A stretch of DNA of 64,000 nt from Limnohabitans sp. MMS-10A-178 (lineage in GTDB: Bacteria > Pseudomonadota > Gammaproteobacteria > Burkholderiales > Burkholderiaceae_C): contig NZ_NERY01000004.1 in NCBI RefSeq assembly GCF_003063375.1, positions 62,001-126,000 of the forward strand, read 5' to 3'. The position numbers and the translations under genes are program-made. Below, one piece after another: positions 37,530-45,675 of the stretch. Under the pieces are notes generated by a model. The model made no database searches and had not been told where the DNA came from. It saw nothing but the letters and a program-made list of their open reading frames with translations. Position 1 is the first letter of the stretch; the number at the start of each line of letters is the position of its first letter.

Positions 37530-38919
37530 AAATTTGTTTCAAGGCATTTAGCAGGCGATCGTGCACGCCGCCAAAGCCACCGTTGCTCATGCACAGCAAG
37601 TGGTCGCCAGGTTTGACGTTTGCCATCACTTGCTTCACCAACTCATCGATGTTGGGCGCAACCTGGGCTTTGTTGCCCATGCTGGCCAAGGCGGCATGGG
37701 CATCCCAATCTAAACCGCCGCTGTGGCAAAACGACAAGTCGGCTTGTTCAAGACTCCAAGGCAACTGCGATTTCATGGTACCCAGTTTCATGGTGTTGCT
37801 GCGGGGCTCAAAAATGGCCAAGATGCGCTGCCCATTGCCAATTTGCCGCCGCAGACCATCAAGTGTGGTGCGAATGGCGGTGGGGTGATGCGCAAAGTCG
37901 TCGTATACGGTGATGCCAGCCACTTGGCCGCGCACTTCCATGCGGCGCTTCACGTTTTGAAAGCTGCCCAGCGCCTGGGCTGCCACGCTGGGCGAGACAC
38001 CCACGTGCTCAGCTGCCGCAATGGCGGCCAGCGCATTGTGCTGGTTGTGTACACCGCCTAAATCCCACTTAACGTGAGCCACGGTTTGTCCTTGGCAAAT
38101 AACTTCAAAGTGCTGAGGTTCACCCACTGCAGAGAAATCAGAAACGGCAGCTCCAAAACTGCGTACCTCACTCCAGCAGCCTTGCGCCAACACGCGCGTG
38201 ATGCTTTCTTCCAAACCGTTGACCACCAAGCGCCCCTGACCTGGCACCGTGCGCACCAAGTGATGGAACTGGCGTTCGATGGCTTTCAAATCGTCAAAGA
38301 TATCGGCGTGGTCAAATTCCAAATTGTTCAAGATGGCCGTGCGGGGACGGTAGTGCACAAATTTGCTGCGCTTGTCAAAAAAGGCCGTGTCGTATTCGTC
38401 GGCTTCAATCACAAAATAATTGCGCGCGTGGCCTTGGACAACCTTGCCCAAGCGAGCTGAGACACCGAAATTAAGCGGCACACCGCCCACCAAAAATCCG
38501 GGTTCGAGTCCGGCGGCTTCCAAAATCCAAGCTAGCATGGACGTGGTCGATGTTTTGCCATGCGTGCCTGCCACTGCCAATACATGCCTGCCCTGCAGCA
38601 CATGCTCAGAAAGCCACTGCGGGCCGCTGGTGTAGGGTGCGCCAGATTCCAAGATGGCTTCCATCAAGGGAAACTTGGGTTCGCCAGAAGCCAGACGACT
38701 TCTGCTCACCACATTGCCTATGACATACAGGTCGGGCTTGAGCTGCATTTGCTCAACACCAAAGCCCTCCACCAAATCAATGCCCAAAGCTTTCAATTGA
38801 TCGCTCATGGGCGGATAAACCCCGGCGTCGCAGCCCGTCACTTTGTGACCGGCTTCTCTGGCCAACGCGGCCAAGCCGCCCATGAAAGTTCCGCAAATGC
38901 CCAAAATATGAATATGCAT
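37528..38919 (-). CDS. mpl: UDP-MurNAc:L-Ala-gamma-D-Glu-meso-DAP ligase Mpl
   Basis: This 463-residue Mur ligase reattaches recycled tripeptide to UDP-MurNAc, sparing the MurC-D-E steps. It has HILGICGTFMGGLAALARE (Mpl-type start), the ATP loop AGTHGKTSTTSM, YDDFAHHPTAI and a C-terminal SNGGFGGVHDRLL. Its recycling partner AmpD is encoded at 49 kb. TAAAAT ends 6 nt before ATG 38919, and its promoter is squeezed back to back with that of the unknown gene at 38951. Confidence 0.95.
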   Translation of the reverse strand: MHIHILGICGTFMGGLAALAREAGHKVTGCDAGVYPPMSDQLKALGIDLVEGFGVEQMQLKPDLYVIGNVVSRSRLASGEPKFPLMEAILESGAPYTSGPQWLSEHVLQGRHVLAVAGTHGKTSTTSMLAWILEAAGLEPGFLVGGVPLNFGVSARLGKVVQGHARNYFVIEADEYDTAFFDKRSKFVHYRPRTAILNNLEFDHADIFDDLKAIERQFHHLVRTVPGQGRLVVNGLEESITRVLAQGCWSEVRSFGAAVSDFSAVGEPQHFEVICQGQTVAHVKWDLGGVHNQHNALAAIAAAEHVGVSPSVAAQALGSFQNVKRRMEVRGQVAGITVYDDFAHHPTAIRTTLDGLRRQIGNGQRILAIFEPRSNTMKLGTMKSQLPWSLEQADLSFCHSGGLDWDAHAALASMGNKAQVAPNIDELVKQVMANVKPGDHLLCMSNGGFGGVHDRLLNALKQI

Positions 38920-38925
38920 AAGGGG

Positions 38926-38931
38926 ATTTTA
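38926..38931 (-). promoter_or_regulatory. Predicted leaderless promoter, mpl
   Basis: TAAAAT on the minus strand ends 6 nt before ATG 38919, with no Shine-Dalgarno. It lies 7 bp from the opposing -10 of the 38951 gene. Confidence 0.5.
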
Positions 38932-38938
38932 GGCGGTG

Positions 38939-38944
38939 CACAAT
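38939..38944 (+). promoter_or_regulatory. Predicted leaderless promoter of the 38951 gene
   Basis: CACAAT ends 6 nt before ATG 38951, with no Shine-Dalgarno. The start codons of the two divergent genes are separated by only 31 bp. Confidence 0.45.
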
Positions 38945-38950
38945 GTCGTC

Positions 38951-39535
38951 ATGGCAGATTTGACAGATGAAATTGCAGCTTCGGCCGCTCAGTGGGTGGT
39001 GGAAGAGGGCTTGGAGTATGGCCCCGCCAAGCGCCGGGCCTTAAAAGCCTTGGGCTTACCCCCGCGCACGCCTTTGCCCAATAATGAACAAGTTGAAGTG
39101 CAAGTGCGGGAGTACATCGAGCTGTTTTGTGCTGAAACTCAGCCTGAGGAGTTGCTGGCGCTAAGGAAACATGCTTTGATGTGGATGACCCGACTGTCAG
39201 AGTTTCGACCCTATTTGGGCGGCGCTGTTTGGCATGGCACAGCAACCCGTTTGTCAGACATTTACTTGCAGCTGTTTTGCGACGATGCCAAATCTTGCGA
39301 AATTGAATTGATCAACAAAGGTGTGGCATTTGAGGCCCGCTCTGTGAATGGATTGCATGGGGAGCACGTCGAGGCTTTGAGCATTCACAGTTATTGTGAA
39401 GATTTGAATGAGGAAATTGGTGTGCATCTCTTGGTCAATGATTTTGACGATGTGCGGGGTGCCTTGAAATCGGATTCACAAGGGCGCTCACCGCGTGGTG
39501 ATTGGACTGCTGTAAAAAAACTAATTGAGGCATGA
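38951..39535 (+). CDS. Uncharacterised conserved-looking protein, possible nucleotidyltransferase fold
   Basis: I do not recognise this 194-residue acidic protein with certainty. The N-terminal third is helical (YGPAKRRALKALGLPPRTPL). The middle reads LGGAVWHGTATRLSDIYLQL, which resembles the nucleotidyltransferase pattern hG[GS]-x(9-13)-Dh[DE]h with the second acid replaced by Tyr, so an inactive or divergent NTase is possible (inference). There is no signal peptide or membrane segment. Good codon structure and a clean stop support it as a real gene. It is followed by a TlpA-like gene, whose start at 39570 lies 34 nt downstream. Confidence 0.75.
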   Translation: MADLTDEIAASAAQWVVEEGLEYGPAKRRALKALGLPPRTPLPNNEQVEVQVREYIELFCAETQPEELLALRKHALMWMTRLSEFRPYLGGAVWHGTATRLSDIYLQLFCDDAKSCEIELINKGVAFEARSVNGLHGEHVEALSIHSYCEDLNEEIGVHLLVNDFDDVRGALKSDSQGRSPRGDWTAVKKLIEA

Positions 39536-39569
39536 TGCCTGCATGAAGCAAGAAGATAGAGAGAAAAGA

Positions 39570-40157
39570 ATGTCTGAAGAAGAAAATTTCAATAAAAGCT
39601 CTCCCGCATCGCCGCGTGCACCTGAGTCTCAGTCTGGCCGCCGTCATTGGTTGCTGGCAGGCGTTGGCATGGCCGCAGGCTTGGGGGGTGCGCTCTTTGC
39701 TTGGCAAAAGTTTCAGCCAAAGGGCGTGATGAACGAGGCAGTTCAAAATTTCTGGGTTCAGGAGTTTGAAAAGCCAGAAGGTGGTACTTTGAGCCTTCAA
39801 AGCATGCGCGGCAAACCGCTCTTGGTCAATTTTTGGGCCACCTGGTGCCCGCCTTGCATTGAGGAACTTCCCTTAATTGACGCCTTTTATGTGGCAAATC
39901 AATCTAAATCCCTTCAAGTTATTGGTTTGGCGGTAGATCAGCCCAGTATGGTTCGGCGCTATTTGGGGCAAAAACCATTGAACTTTCCAATTGGTTTGGC
40001 CGGTTACTCTGGCACTGCCTTGGGCCAGTCATTGGGCAATCAGCAAAATGTTTTGCCATACAGCTTGCTTTTCGATGCAAATGGCATGCTTTTAAAGCAA
40101 AAAGCAGGCAAGTTAGAGCAATCTGATCTTGACGCCTGGCTTCGAAGTGTGATCTGA
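39570..40157 (+). CDS. TlpA/ResA-family membrane-anchored thioredoxin
   Basis: This 195-residue protein has a membrane or signal segment at about residues 26-45 and a periplasmic thioredoxin domain with Cys93 and Cys96 in FWATWCPPC. Such proteins reduce disulfides in the periplasm, often for cytochrome c or oxidase assembly. The segment is preceded by GRRHWLL, a Tat-like twin arginine. I chose ATG 39570 behind an AGAGAGAAAAGA stretch; ATG 39543 is an alternative adding nine residues. The CcsA-like gene at 50 kb could be functionally linked, but that is inference. Confidence 0.87.
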   Translation: MSEEENFNKSSPASPRAPESQSGRRHWLLAGVGMAAGLGGALFAWQKFQPKGVMNEAVQNFWVQEFEKPEGGTLSLQSMRGKPLLVNFWATWCPPCIEELPLIDAFYVANQSKSLQVIGLAVDQPSMVRRYLGQKPLNFPIGLAGYSGTALGQSLGNQQNVLPYSLLFDANGMLLKQKAGKLEQSDLDAWLRSVI

Positions 40158-40221
40158 CGGCGTCTTTGCGCCTTGGCTCGGCCTTCATGCGCCAGCTACA
40201 AGCTTGAATTGCCTAGATTGA

Positions 40222-40238
40222 AGAGATTTTTAATCTCT
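40222..40238 (+). terminator. Weak hairpin after the TlpA-like gene
   Basis: AGAGATT (40222-40228) pairs with AATCTCT (40232-40238) around TTT, followed by ACTTTTCTTT. It is a plausible weak terminator before the accB promoter region. The 170-nt gap to accB holds no gene. Confidence 0.4.
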
Positions 40239-40327
40239 ACTTTTCTTTAAATGAGAGCAGATGTAGCTTTTTAGAGTGGTATTTGGTGTAAATTCAAGGT
40301 TTTCCCATAGCAAACACAGGGGGTAAC

Positions 40328-40822
40328 ATGGATTTGCGCAAACTCAAAACCTTGATCGACTTGGTTTCTGATTCCAACGTCACAGAATTGGAAATCACGG
40401 AAGCCGAAGGCAAGGTTCGCATTGTCAAAGGTGCCACCCCTTCGGGCAATCAAGTTTTAACCCAACAAGTGTTGATGCCCGCAGCCCCTACAGTGCAAGC
40501 TGCCCCCTTGGCAGCGCCTAGCGCCATTGAAATTGCCGATGCCGCTGCGGTCACAGCCGCTGCCGCAGCTGCTGAAGTTGCCGCCGCGGGTCATACCGTC
40601 AAATCACCCATGGTGGGCACTTTCTACCGATCGTCTAGCCCCGGCGCCGCGCCCTTTGTTCAGGTGGGCGACACCGTCAAAGAGGGCGACACCCTGTGCA
40701 TCATTGAAGCCATGAAGATTTTGAACGAAATTGAATCTGACAAGTCGGGTACGGTCAAGCAGGTTTTGTGCGAAAACGGTCAAGCTGTGGAATACGGTCA
40801 AGCCATGTACGTCATCGAATAA
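40328..40822 (+). CDS. accB: Biotin carboxyl carrier protein of acetyl-CoA carboxylase
   Basis: This 164-residue protein carries biotin for acetyl-CoA carboxylase, the first step of fatty acid synthesis. The biotinylated Lys lies in EAMKILNEI. An N-terminal helical domain (about 1-35), an Ala/Pro-rich linker (about 50-85) and the C-terminal biotinyl domain are visible, including the thumb region typical of E. coli-type BCCP. A strong GGGGGTAAC ribosome site precedes it. accC follows after 15 nt. Confidence 0.97.
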   Translation: MDLRKLKTLIDLVSDSNVTELEITEAEGKVRIVKGATPSGNQVLTQQVLMPAAPTVQAAPLAAPSAIEIADAAAVTAAAAAAEVAAAGHTVKSPMVGTFYRSSSPGAAPFVQVGDTVKEGDTLCIIEAMKILNEIESDKSGTVKQVLCENGQAVEYGQAMYVIE

Positions 40823-40837
40823 TTCACCGGAGTTCTT

Positions 40838-42187
40838 ATGTTCAAGAAAATTCTGGTTGCCAATCGCGGGGAAATTGCCCTGCGCATTCAGCGTGCGTGC
40901 CGAGAGCTCGGCATCAAAGCCGTGATGGTCTATTCAGAAGCAGATCGTGAAGCCAAGTATGTGAAGCTGGCTGAAGAGGCCGTCTGCATTGGCCCAGCAG
41001 CCTCCAGCCTCAGCTACCTCAACATGCCAGCCATCATTTCGGCCGCCGAAGTAACCGACGCTGAAGCCATTCACCCTGGCTACGGCTTCTTAAGTGAGAA
41101 CGCCGATTTTGCCGAGCGCGTTGAAAAAAGCGGCTTCCAATTCATTGGTCCAACACCCGACTCCATTCGCATCATGGGCGACAAAGTGTCTGCCAAGCAG
41201 GCCATGATCAAAGCTGGCGTGCCTTGCGTGCCTGGCTCTGAGGGTGAGTTGCCCGACGACCCCGTGGTCATTCGCCGTACTGCCAAAAGCATTGGTTACC
41301 CCGTCATCATCAAGGCGGCAGGCGGTGGTGGTGGTCGCGGCATGCGTGTGGTTCACACAGAAGCTGCTCTGATCAACGCGGTACAAATGACCAAGGCCGA
41401 GGCAGGTGCTGCGTTTGGTAACCCTGCGGTTTACATGGAAAAGTACCTGCAGAATCCCCGCCACATCGAAATTCAAATCTTGGCGGACAAGCACAGGAAC
41501 GCTGTTTACCTGGGCGAACGTGATTGCTCCATGCAGCGTCGTCACCAAAAAGTGGTGGAAGAAGCCCCAGCCCCCGGCATTCCCCGCAAGCTCATTGACA
41601 AAATTGGCGAACGTTGTGTGGCAGCTTGCAAAAAAATCAACTACCGCGGCGCAGGCACCTTTGAATTTTTATACGAAAACGGTGAGTTTTATTTCATTGA
41701 AATGAACACCCGTGTTCAGGTGGAGCACCCCGTTACAGAGTGGGTTACTGGCATTGACATTGTCAAAACCCAAATCATGGTGGCGGCAGGGGAAAAATTG
41801 CCTTTCATTCAGCGGCAAATTACCGTTCGAGGCCATGCCATTGAATGCCGTGTGAACGCCGAAGACCCATTCAAGTTCACCCCCTCACCCGGTCGCATCA
41901 CCACATGGCATGCCCCTGGTGGGCCTGGTATTCGGGTCGACTCGCATGTCTACAACAACTACTTTGTGCCGCCCAATTACGACTCCATGATTGGCAAAAT
42001 CATTGCCCATGGCGATACTCGCGAGCAAGCCATTGCGCGCATGCGAACGGCCTTGTCAGAAACTGTGGTGGAAGGCATTAGCACCAACATTGATTTGCAC
42101 CGCGAAATTATGCGCGACGCCAAATTTGTCAATGGTGGCACCAACATTCACTACTTGGAAGAATGGTTGCGTCACCGCAAAACTTAA
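40838..42187 (+). CDS. accC: Biotin carboxylase subunit of acetyl-CoA carboxylase
   Basis: This 449-residue ATP-grasp enzyme carboxylates biotin on AccB. It shows [28 protein letters not shown] (ATP loop), [18 protein letters not shown] and [16 protein letters not shown]. The length is normal. It forms the accBC pair found in most proteobacteria; prmA follows 2 nt after its stop. Confidence 0.98.
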   Translation: MFKKILVANRGEIALRIQRACRELGIKAVMVYSEADREAKYVKLAEEAVCIGPAASSLSYLNMPAIISAAEVTDAEAIHPGYGFLSENADFAERVEKSGFQFIGPTPDSIRIMGDKVSAKQAMIKAGVPCVPGSEGELPDDPVVIRRTAKSIGYPVIIKAAGGGGGRGMRVVHTEAALINAVQMTKAEAGAAFGNPAVYMEKYLQNPRHIEIQILADKHRNAVYLGERDCSMQRRHQKVVEEAPAPGIPRKLIDKIGERCVAACKKINYRGAGTFEFLYENGEFYFIEMNTRVQVEHPVTEWVTGIDIVKTQIMVAAGEKLPFIQRQITVRGHAIECRVNAEDPFKFTPSPGRITTWHAPGGPGIRVDSHVYNNYFVPPNYDSMIGKIIAHGDTREQAIARMRTALSETVVEGISTNIDLHREIMRDAKFVNGGTNIHYLEEWLRHRKT

Positions 42188-42189
42188 GC

Positions 42190-43083
42190 ATGTTTGAACT
42201 CAACTTGTTGTGTCCTGAAAACCGTGTCGATGTCTTGAGTGAGGCGCTTGAAGCTTTAGATGCCTTGAGCGTTTCGGTGGAAGATGCCGATGCCGAAACA
42301 GAGCATGAACAAGCTTTGTTTGGCGAACCCGGCATGCCGCCGCCCAAAGAAGGCTGGCAGCGCTCTAAAGTGCTTGCGCTGTTTGCCAAAGAAGAAGAAG
42401 CGCGTGATGCAGCGCTGTTGTTGGCGGCGCAAGATTTTTTTGAATCGTGTGCTGTGGTTTCGGTGGCTTCTGTGCCCGACCAAGATTGGGTGCGTCTCAC
42501 GCAGTCGCAATTTGCGCCTGTTGAAATTACCCCAGAATTTTGGATTGTGCCCACCTGGCACGAGCCGCCCAGTCAAGCGCGCGAAATCATCCGCTTAGAT
42601 CCTGGTCTGGCCTTTGGCACGGGTACCCACCCCACCACGCGCATGTGTTTGCGATGGATTGCCACGCACAATTTGAAGGGGCAGCGTGTTTTAGATTATG
42701 GCTGTGGATCGGGCATCTTGGCCATTGGCGCTGCCAAGTTTGGAGCGCAGTCCATTGACGCAGTAGACATCGATGAGGCCGCAGTCACATCCACCGAACT
42801 CAACGCACAGGCCAATGAAGTGTCTCTGAATGCAGGCCTGCCCGATTTGGCACAGGGCCAGTACCAAACGGTGTTGGCCAATATCTTGGCCACCCCTTTG
42901 AAAGTGTTGGCCCCCCTGCTGTGCGGCCATGTGCAAGCCGGTGGCAACTTGGTTTTGGCTGGCATTCTGGAGCGCCAAGAAGCCGAGTTGATTCAGGCCT
43001 ATGCGCCTCACGTGAAGCTGTCGGTGGCTGACCGAGAAGACGGTTGGATCTTGATGACAGCGCAACGCGGCACCGCCGCCTAA
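42190..43083 (+). CDS. prmA: Ribosomal protein L11 methyltransferase
   Basis: This 297-residue SAM enzyme trimethylates L11. The N-terminal substrate-recognition domain opens with FELNLLCPENRVD, then comes a Rossmann domain with LDPGLAFGTGTHPTTRMCL, DYGCGSGILAI and the NILATPL motif. Its coupling to accBC is a known arrangement in betaproteobacteria. The in-frame start at 42163 lies inside accC and was rejected. Confidence 0.96.
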   Translation: MFELNLLCPENRVDVLSEALEALDALSVSVEDADAETEHEQALFGEPGMPPPKEGWQRSKVLALFAKEEEARDAALLLAAQDFFESCAVVSVASVPDQDWVRLTQSQFAPVEITPEFWIVPTWHEPPSQAREIIRLDPGLAFGTGTHPTTRMCLRWIATHNLKGQRVLDYGCGSGILAIGAAKFGAQSIDAVDIDEAAVTSTELNAQANEVSLNAGLPDLAQGQYQTVLANILATPLKVLAPLLCGHVQAGGNLVLAGILERQEAELIQAYAPHVKLSVADREDGWILMTAQRGTAA

Positions 43084-43089
43084 GTTTCC

Positions 43090-43605
43090 ATGAACGTACC
43101 CATGACCTTTTTGGGTTTGTGGGCCTGGGTGGTGTTGGGTCTATTCAGCTTATTGGGCCTTGTGCTGCAGGCAGTTTGGTTGTTCAAAGACCCCTTGGCC
43201 ACCTATCAGCCTGCGCTTAAACCCATTTTGGAGCGTGTTTGTGAACAGGTTGGCTGTCAAATTCTGCCCCTCCAAAAAGCCGAAGCCGTGGTCATTGATT
43301 ACGCCTCGGTTGATTTGCTGCGATCGGAACATCCCTTGGATGAGATGGTATGGGATGTGCCGCAATGGACACTTCAAATCAACCTCAGAAACTCTGATGC
43401 GGTGCCAGTGGCAACGCCCTGGATTGAGCTGACCTTGACGGATGTGCAAGACAAGCCTGTGATGCGCAAGGTGTTGAACCTTGCGAAGTGGGGTGCACCG
43501 GCAGTGATGGCGCCCGGCGAAATCATTGAGCTTGAGCTTCTTCTGAGCTTGAAGCAAGAGAGTGCGAATTTCATGGGTTATCGCTTACTCACTTTCTATC
43601 CCTAG
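43090..43605 (+). CDS. DUF3426-type membrane protein lacking the zinc ribbon
   Basis: This 171-residue protein has one N-terminal transmembrane segment (about residues 8-30) and a periplasmic beta-rich domain like DUF3426 (ILERVCEQVGCQI, then LTLTDVQDKPVMRKVL). Family members in related bacteria usually carry an N-terminal zinc-ribbon of CxxC pairs and an acidic or Pro-rich linker before this domain. Here neither is present, and the preceding DNA is prmA, so the short form is real rather than a missed start. The function is unknown. It lies 6 nt after prmA. Confidence 0.8.
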   Translation: MNVPMTFLGLWAWVVLGLFSLLGLVLQAVWLFKDPLATYQPALKPILERVCEQVGCQILPLQKAEAVVIDYASVDLLRSEHPLDEMVWDVPQWTLQINLRNSDAVPVATPWIELTLTDVQDKPVMRKVLNLAKWGAPAVMAPGEIIELELLLSLKQESANFMGYRLLTFYP

Positions 43606-43626
43606 ATTTTTGTTTGACCCATAAAA

Positions 43627-43656
43627 AAAGCCCGATGCCTTGAAGCATCGGGCTTT
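43627..43656. terminator. Bidirectional terminator
   Basis: AAAGCCCGATGC (43627-43638) pairs perfectly with GCATCGGGCTTT (43645-43656) over a 6-nt loop, with A- and T-rich flanks on both sides. It separates the convergent DUF3426 and histone-like genes and can serve both. Confidence 0.9.
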
Positions 43657-43683
43657 GCTTTCGCTTAGCGCTTTAAGTTTGAA

Positions 43684-44121
43684 TCAAGGCTTCGCGGCCG
43701 AAGGAAACGGCCATGCAGCTTGTGGATTCAGCGCAGCGGCAGCTGGGGCAGCGGGCGCTTTCGCAGCTTTCTTAGCTGCTTTTTTCGCAGGCTTTTTAGC
43801 GGCTTTTTTAGGAGCAGCTTTCTTAGCAGCCTTCTTGGCTACAGCTTTCTTGGCGGCCTTTTTAGGAGCAGCTTTTTTAGCGGCGGCTTTTTTAGGAGCT
43901 GCTGCTTTCTTAGCTACGGCCTTTTTAGGAGCAGCCTTCTTAGGAGCGGCTTTTTTAGGAGCTGCTGCCTTTTTAGCTACGGCCTTCTTGGGAGCTGCTT
44001 TTTTAGGAGCTGCTTTTTTAGCAGGCGCTTTTTTCACTACGGCCTTTTTAGGGGCTGCTTTTTTTGCTGCGACTTTTTTTGCTGCGACTTTTTTTGGTGC
44101 CGCTTTTTTTGCAGTTGCCAT
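43684..44121 (-). CDS. Histone H1-like Lys/Ala-rich DNA-binding protein
   Basis: This 145-residue protein consists almost wholly of AAPKK and AAKKA repeats, like the BpH1/HctB-type histone H1 homologues of Bordetella and other betaproteobacteria. Such proteins coat DNA nonspecifically. Only the last 15 residues or so (NPQAAWPFPSAAKP) are normal sequence. The start ATG 44121 follows an AAGGAG ribosome site; the longer ORF to 44142 begins upstream of that site. The repeats make slippage likely, so length may vary between strains. Confidence 0.88.
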   Translation of the reverse strand: MATAKKAAPKKVAAKKVAAKKAAPKKAVVKKAPAKKAAPKKAAPKKAVAKKAAAPKKAAPKKAAPKKAVAKKAAAPKKAAAKKAAPKKAAKKAVAKKAAKKAAPKKAAKKPAKKAAKKAAKAPAAPAAAALNPQAAWPFPSAAKP

Positions 44122-44167
44122 GATTTTTTTCTCCTTGATCAATTAGAAAAATCAACAGAGGGAAACA

Positions 44168-44282
44168 CTTTGCGAATGTTGGAGTCGCAAAGCGATTCAA
44201 GGTGCTGAGATTGAATCTCACCACCTTGAATGGGGGAAAACCTCACCCCAGCGCCGCTGAGTGCGGTCGTGGTGTGAGGTTT
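44168..44282 (-). repeat. Three consecutive hairpins between nrdB and the histone-like gene
   Basis: Read along the minus strand: a stem AAACCTCAC/GTGAGGTTT (44238-44246 with 44274-44282), an 18-bp inverted repeat with one mismatch (44195-44212 with 44214-44231), and CTTTGCG/CGCAAAG (44168-44174 with 44186-44192). The first ends in TTTT and may terminate nrdB. The others would form the 5' leader of the histone-like mRNA. Confidence 0.75.
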
Positions 44283-44307
44283 AAACAGGATCGTCATGCT
44301 TGAATAA

Positions 44308-45516
44308 TTAGTCCCAAGACAGGGCACCGCCCGACTGGTATTCAATGACGCGGGTCTCGAAGAAATTACGTTCTTTCTTCAAGTCAATCATTTCGCTCAT
44401 CCATGGGAAGGGGTTCTCTTCGTTGGGGAAGAGGGCTTCCAAGCCAATTTGTGTGGCACGGCGGTTGGCGATGTAGCGCAAGTAGCCTTTGAACATGGAG
44501 GCATTGAGGCCGAGCACACCACGGGGCATGGTGTCTTCAGCGTAGCGGTACTCCAATTCTACGGCTTTCATGAACAACTCATTGATTTCGGCTTTGAACT
44601 CAGCAGTCCACAGTTGTGGGTTCTCGAGTTTGATCTGGTTGATCAGGTCGATGCCGAAGTTGCAGTGCATGGATTCGTCGCGCAAGATGTATTGGTACTG
44701 CTCGGCAGCGCCGGTCATCTTGTTTTGGCGGCCCAAAGCCAGAATTTGTGTGAAACCAACGTAGAAGAACAAGCCTTCCATGAGGCAAGCAAACACAATG
44801 AGTGACTTCAAGAGGGTTTGGTCAGTTTCTTGTGTACCCGTTTTGAAGTGCGGGTCCATGATGGCATGGATGAAGGGGATCAGAAACTCGTCTTTGTCGC
44901 GAATGGACTGAACTTCGTTGTAAGCGTTGAAGATTTCGCTTTCGTCCAAGCCCAACGACTCAGTGATGTACTGATAAGCGTGAGTATGAATGGCCTCTTC
45001 AAAAGCTTGGCGCAGCAAGAACTGGCGGCACTCAGGTGCTGTGATGTGACGGTAAGTGCCCAACGTGATGTTGTTGGCAGCCAAAGAATCGGCTGTGACA
45101 AAGAAACCTAAGTTGCGCTTGACCAATCGACGCTCGTCTTCTGTCAGACCATTGGGATCTTTCCAGAGTGCAATGTCGCGAGTCATGTTAACTTCTTGCG
45201 GCATCCAGTGGTTGGCGCAAGTGGCGAGGTATTTTTCCCAAGCCCATTTGTATTTGAACGGAACCAACTGATTGACGTCGGTTTGGCCGTTGATGATTCG
45301 TTTGTCTGCAGCATTCACGCGGCGTGCTGCACCAGCGGCAACAGATTGTGTCCCTGCGGCTGACATGATCGGTGAAGGGCTAGCAACTTGTGCAGCAGAA
45401 GTATTGACAGTGAATGAAGACAGATCGGCAAAGCGATCGGCAGATGGACCACTTGGGGGGAAGCTTGGCATTGCAGGTTGCAACGCGGGTTTAGATGATT
45501 CGTCCCAGGACAACAT
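44308..45516 (-). CDS. nrdB: Class I ribonucleotide reductase small subunit
   Basis: This 402-residue protein holds the dinuclear metal centre that generates the radical used by NrdA. Ligands include Asp143 (FFVTADSL), Glu174 and His177 ([10 protein letters not shown]), and the later Glu/His pair of [10 protein letters not shown]. The sequence is very like the chlamydial class Ic type, but it has Tyr181 where that type has Phe, and Asp143 where that type has Glu, so a tyrosyl-radical enzyme is predicted. About 70 N-terminal residues are low complexity. Start ATG 45516 follows GGAAAT; a TTG at 45528 is possible. Confidence 0.94.
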   Translation of the reverse strand: MLSWDESSKPALQPAMPSFPPSGPSADRFADLSSFTVNTSAAQVASPSPIMSAAGTQSVAAGAARRVNAADKRIINGQTDVNQLVPFKYKWAWEKYLATCANHWMPQEVNMTRDIALWKDPNGLTEDERRLVKRNLGFFVTADSLAANNITLGTYRHITAPECRQFLLRQAFEEAIHTHAYQYITESLGLDESEIFNAYNEVQSIRDKDEFLIPFIHAIMDPHFKTGTQETDQTLLKSLIVFACLMEGLFFYVGFTQILALGRQNKMTGAAEQYQYILRDESMHCNFGIDLINQIKLENPQLWTAEFKAEINELFMKAVELEYRYAEDTMPRGVLGLNASMFKGYLRYIANRRATQIGLEALFPNEENPFPWMSEMIDLKKERNFFETRVIEYQSGGALSWD

Positions 45517-45675
45517 AGAAATTTCCAATGAGTGGATTATGAAAGCTTGCGATTGAAATGCAAAGCTATGTTTTGAAATGAAATGAAATCACGCGAAGAA
45601 GTGTTGCGTTTTTGCATTGTATTTCTTCGTCGTGATTTCGAGATGGAGAAAACTAATTTCCTGAAAGTTAAAAAG

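Noticed and set aside
38495-38520. tRNA-like T-loop string GGTTCGAGTCC
   Set aside because: It lies inside mpl in coding frame, with no acceptor or anticodon stems around it.
43640-44146. Plus-strand Ala/Phe-rich ORF opposite the histone-like gene
   Set aside because: It is an antisense mirror of AAPKK repeats; the minus-strand frame has a strong ribosome site and family match.
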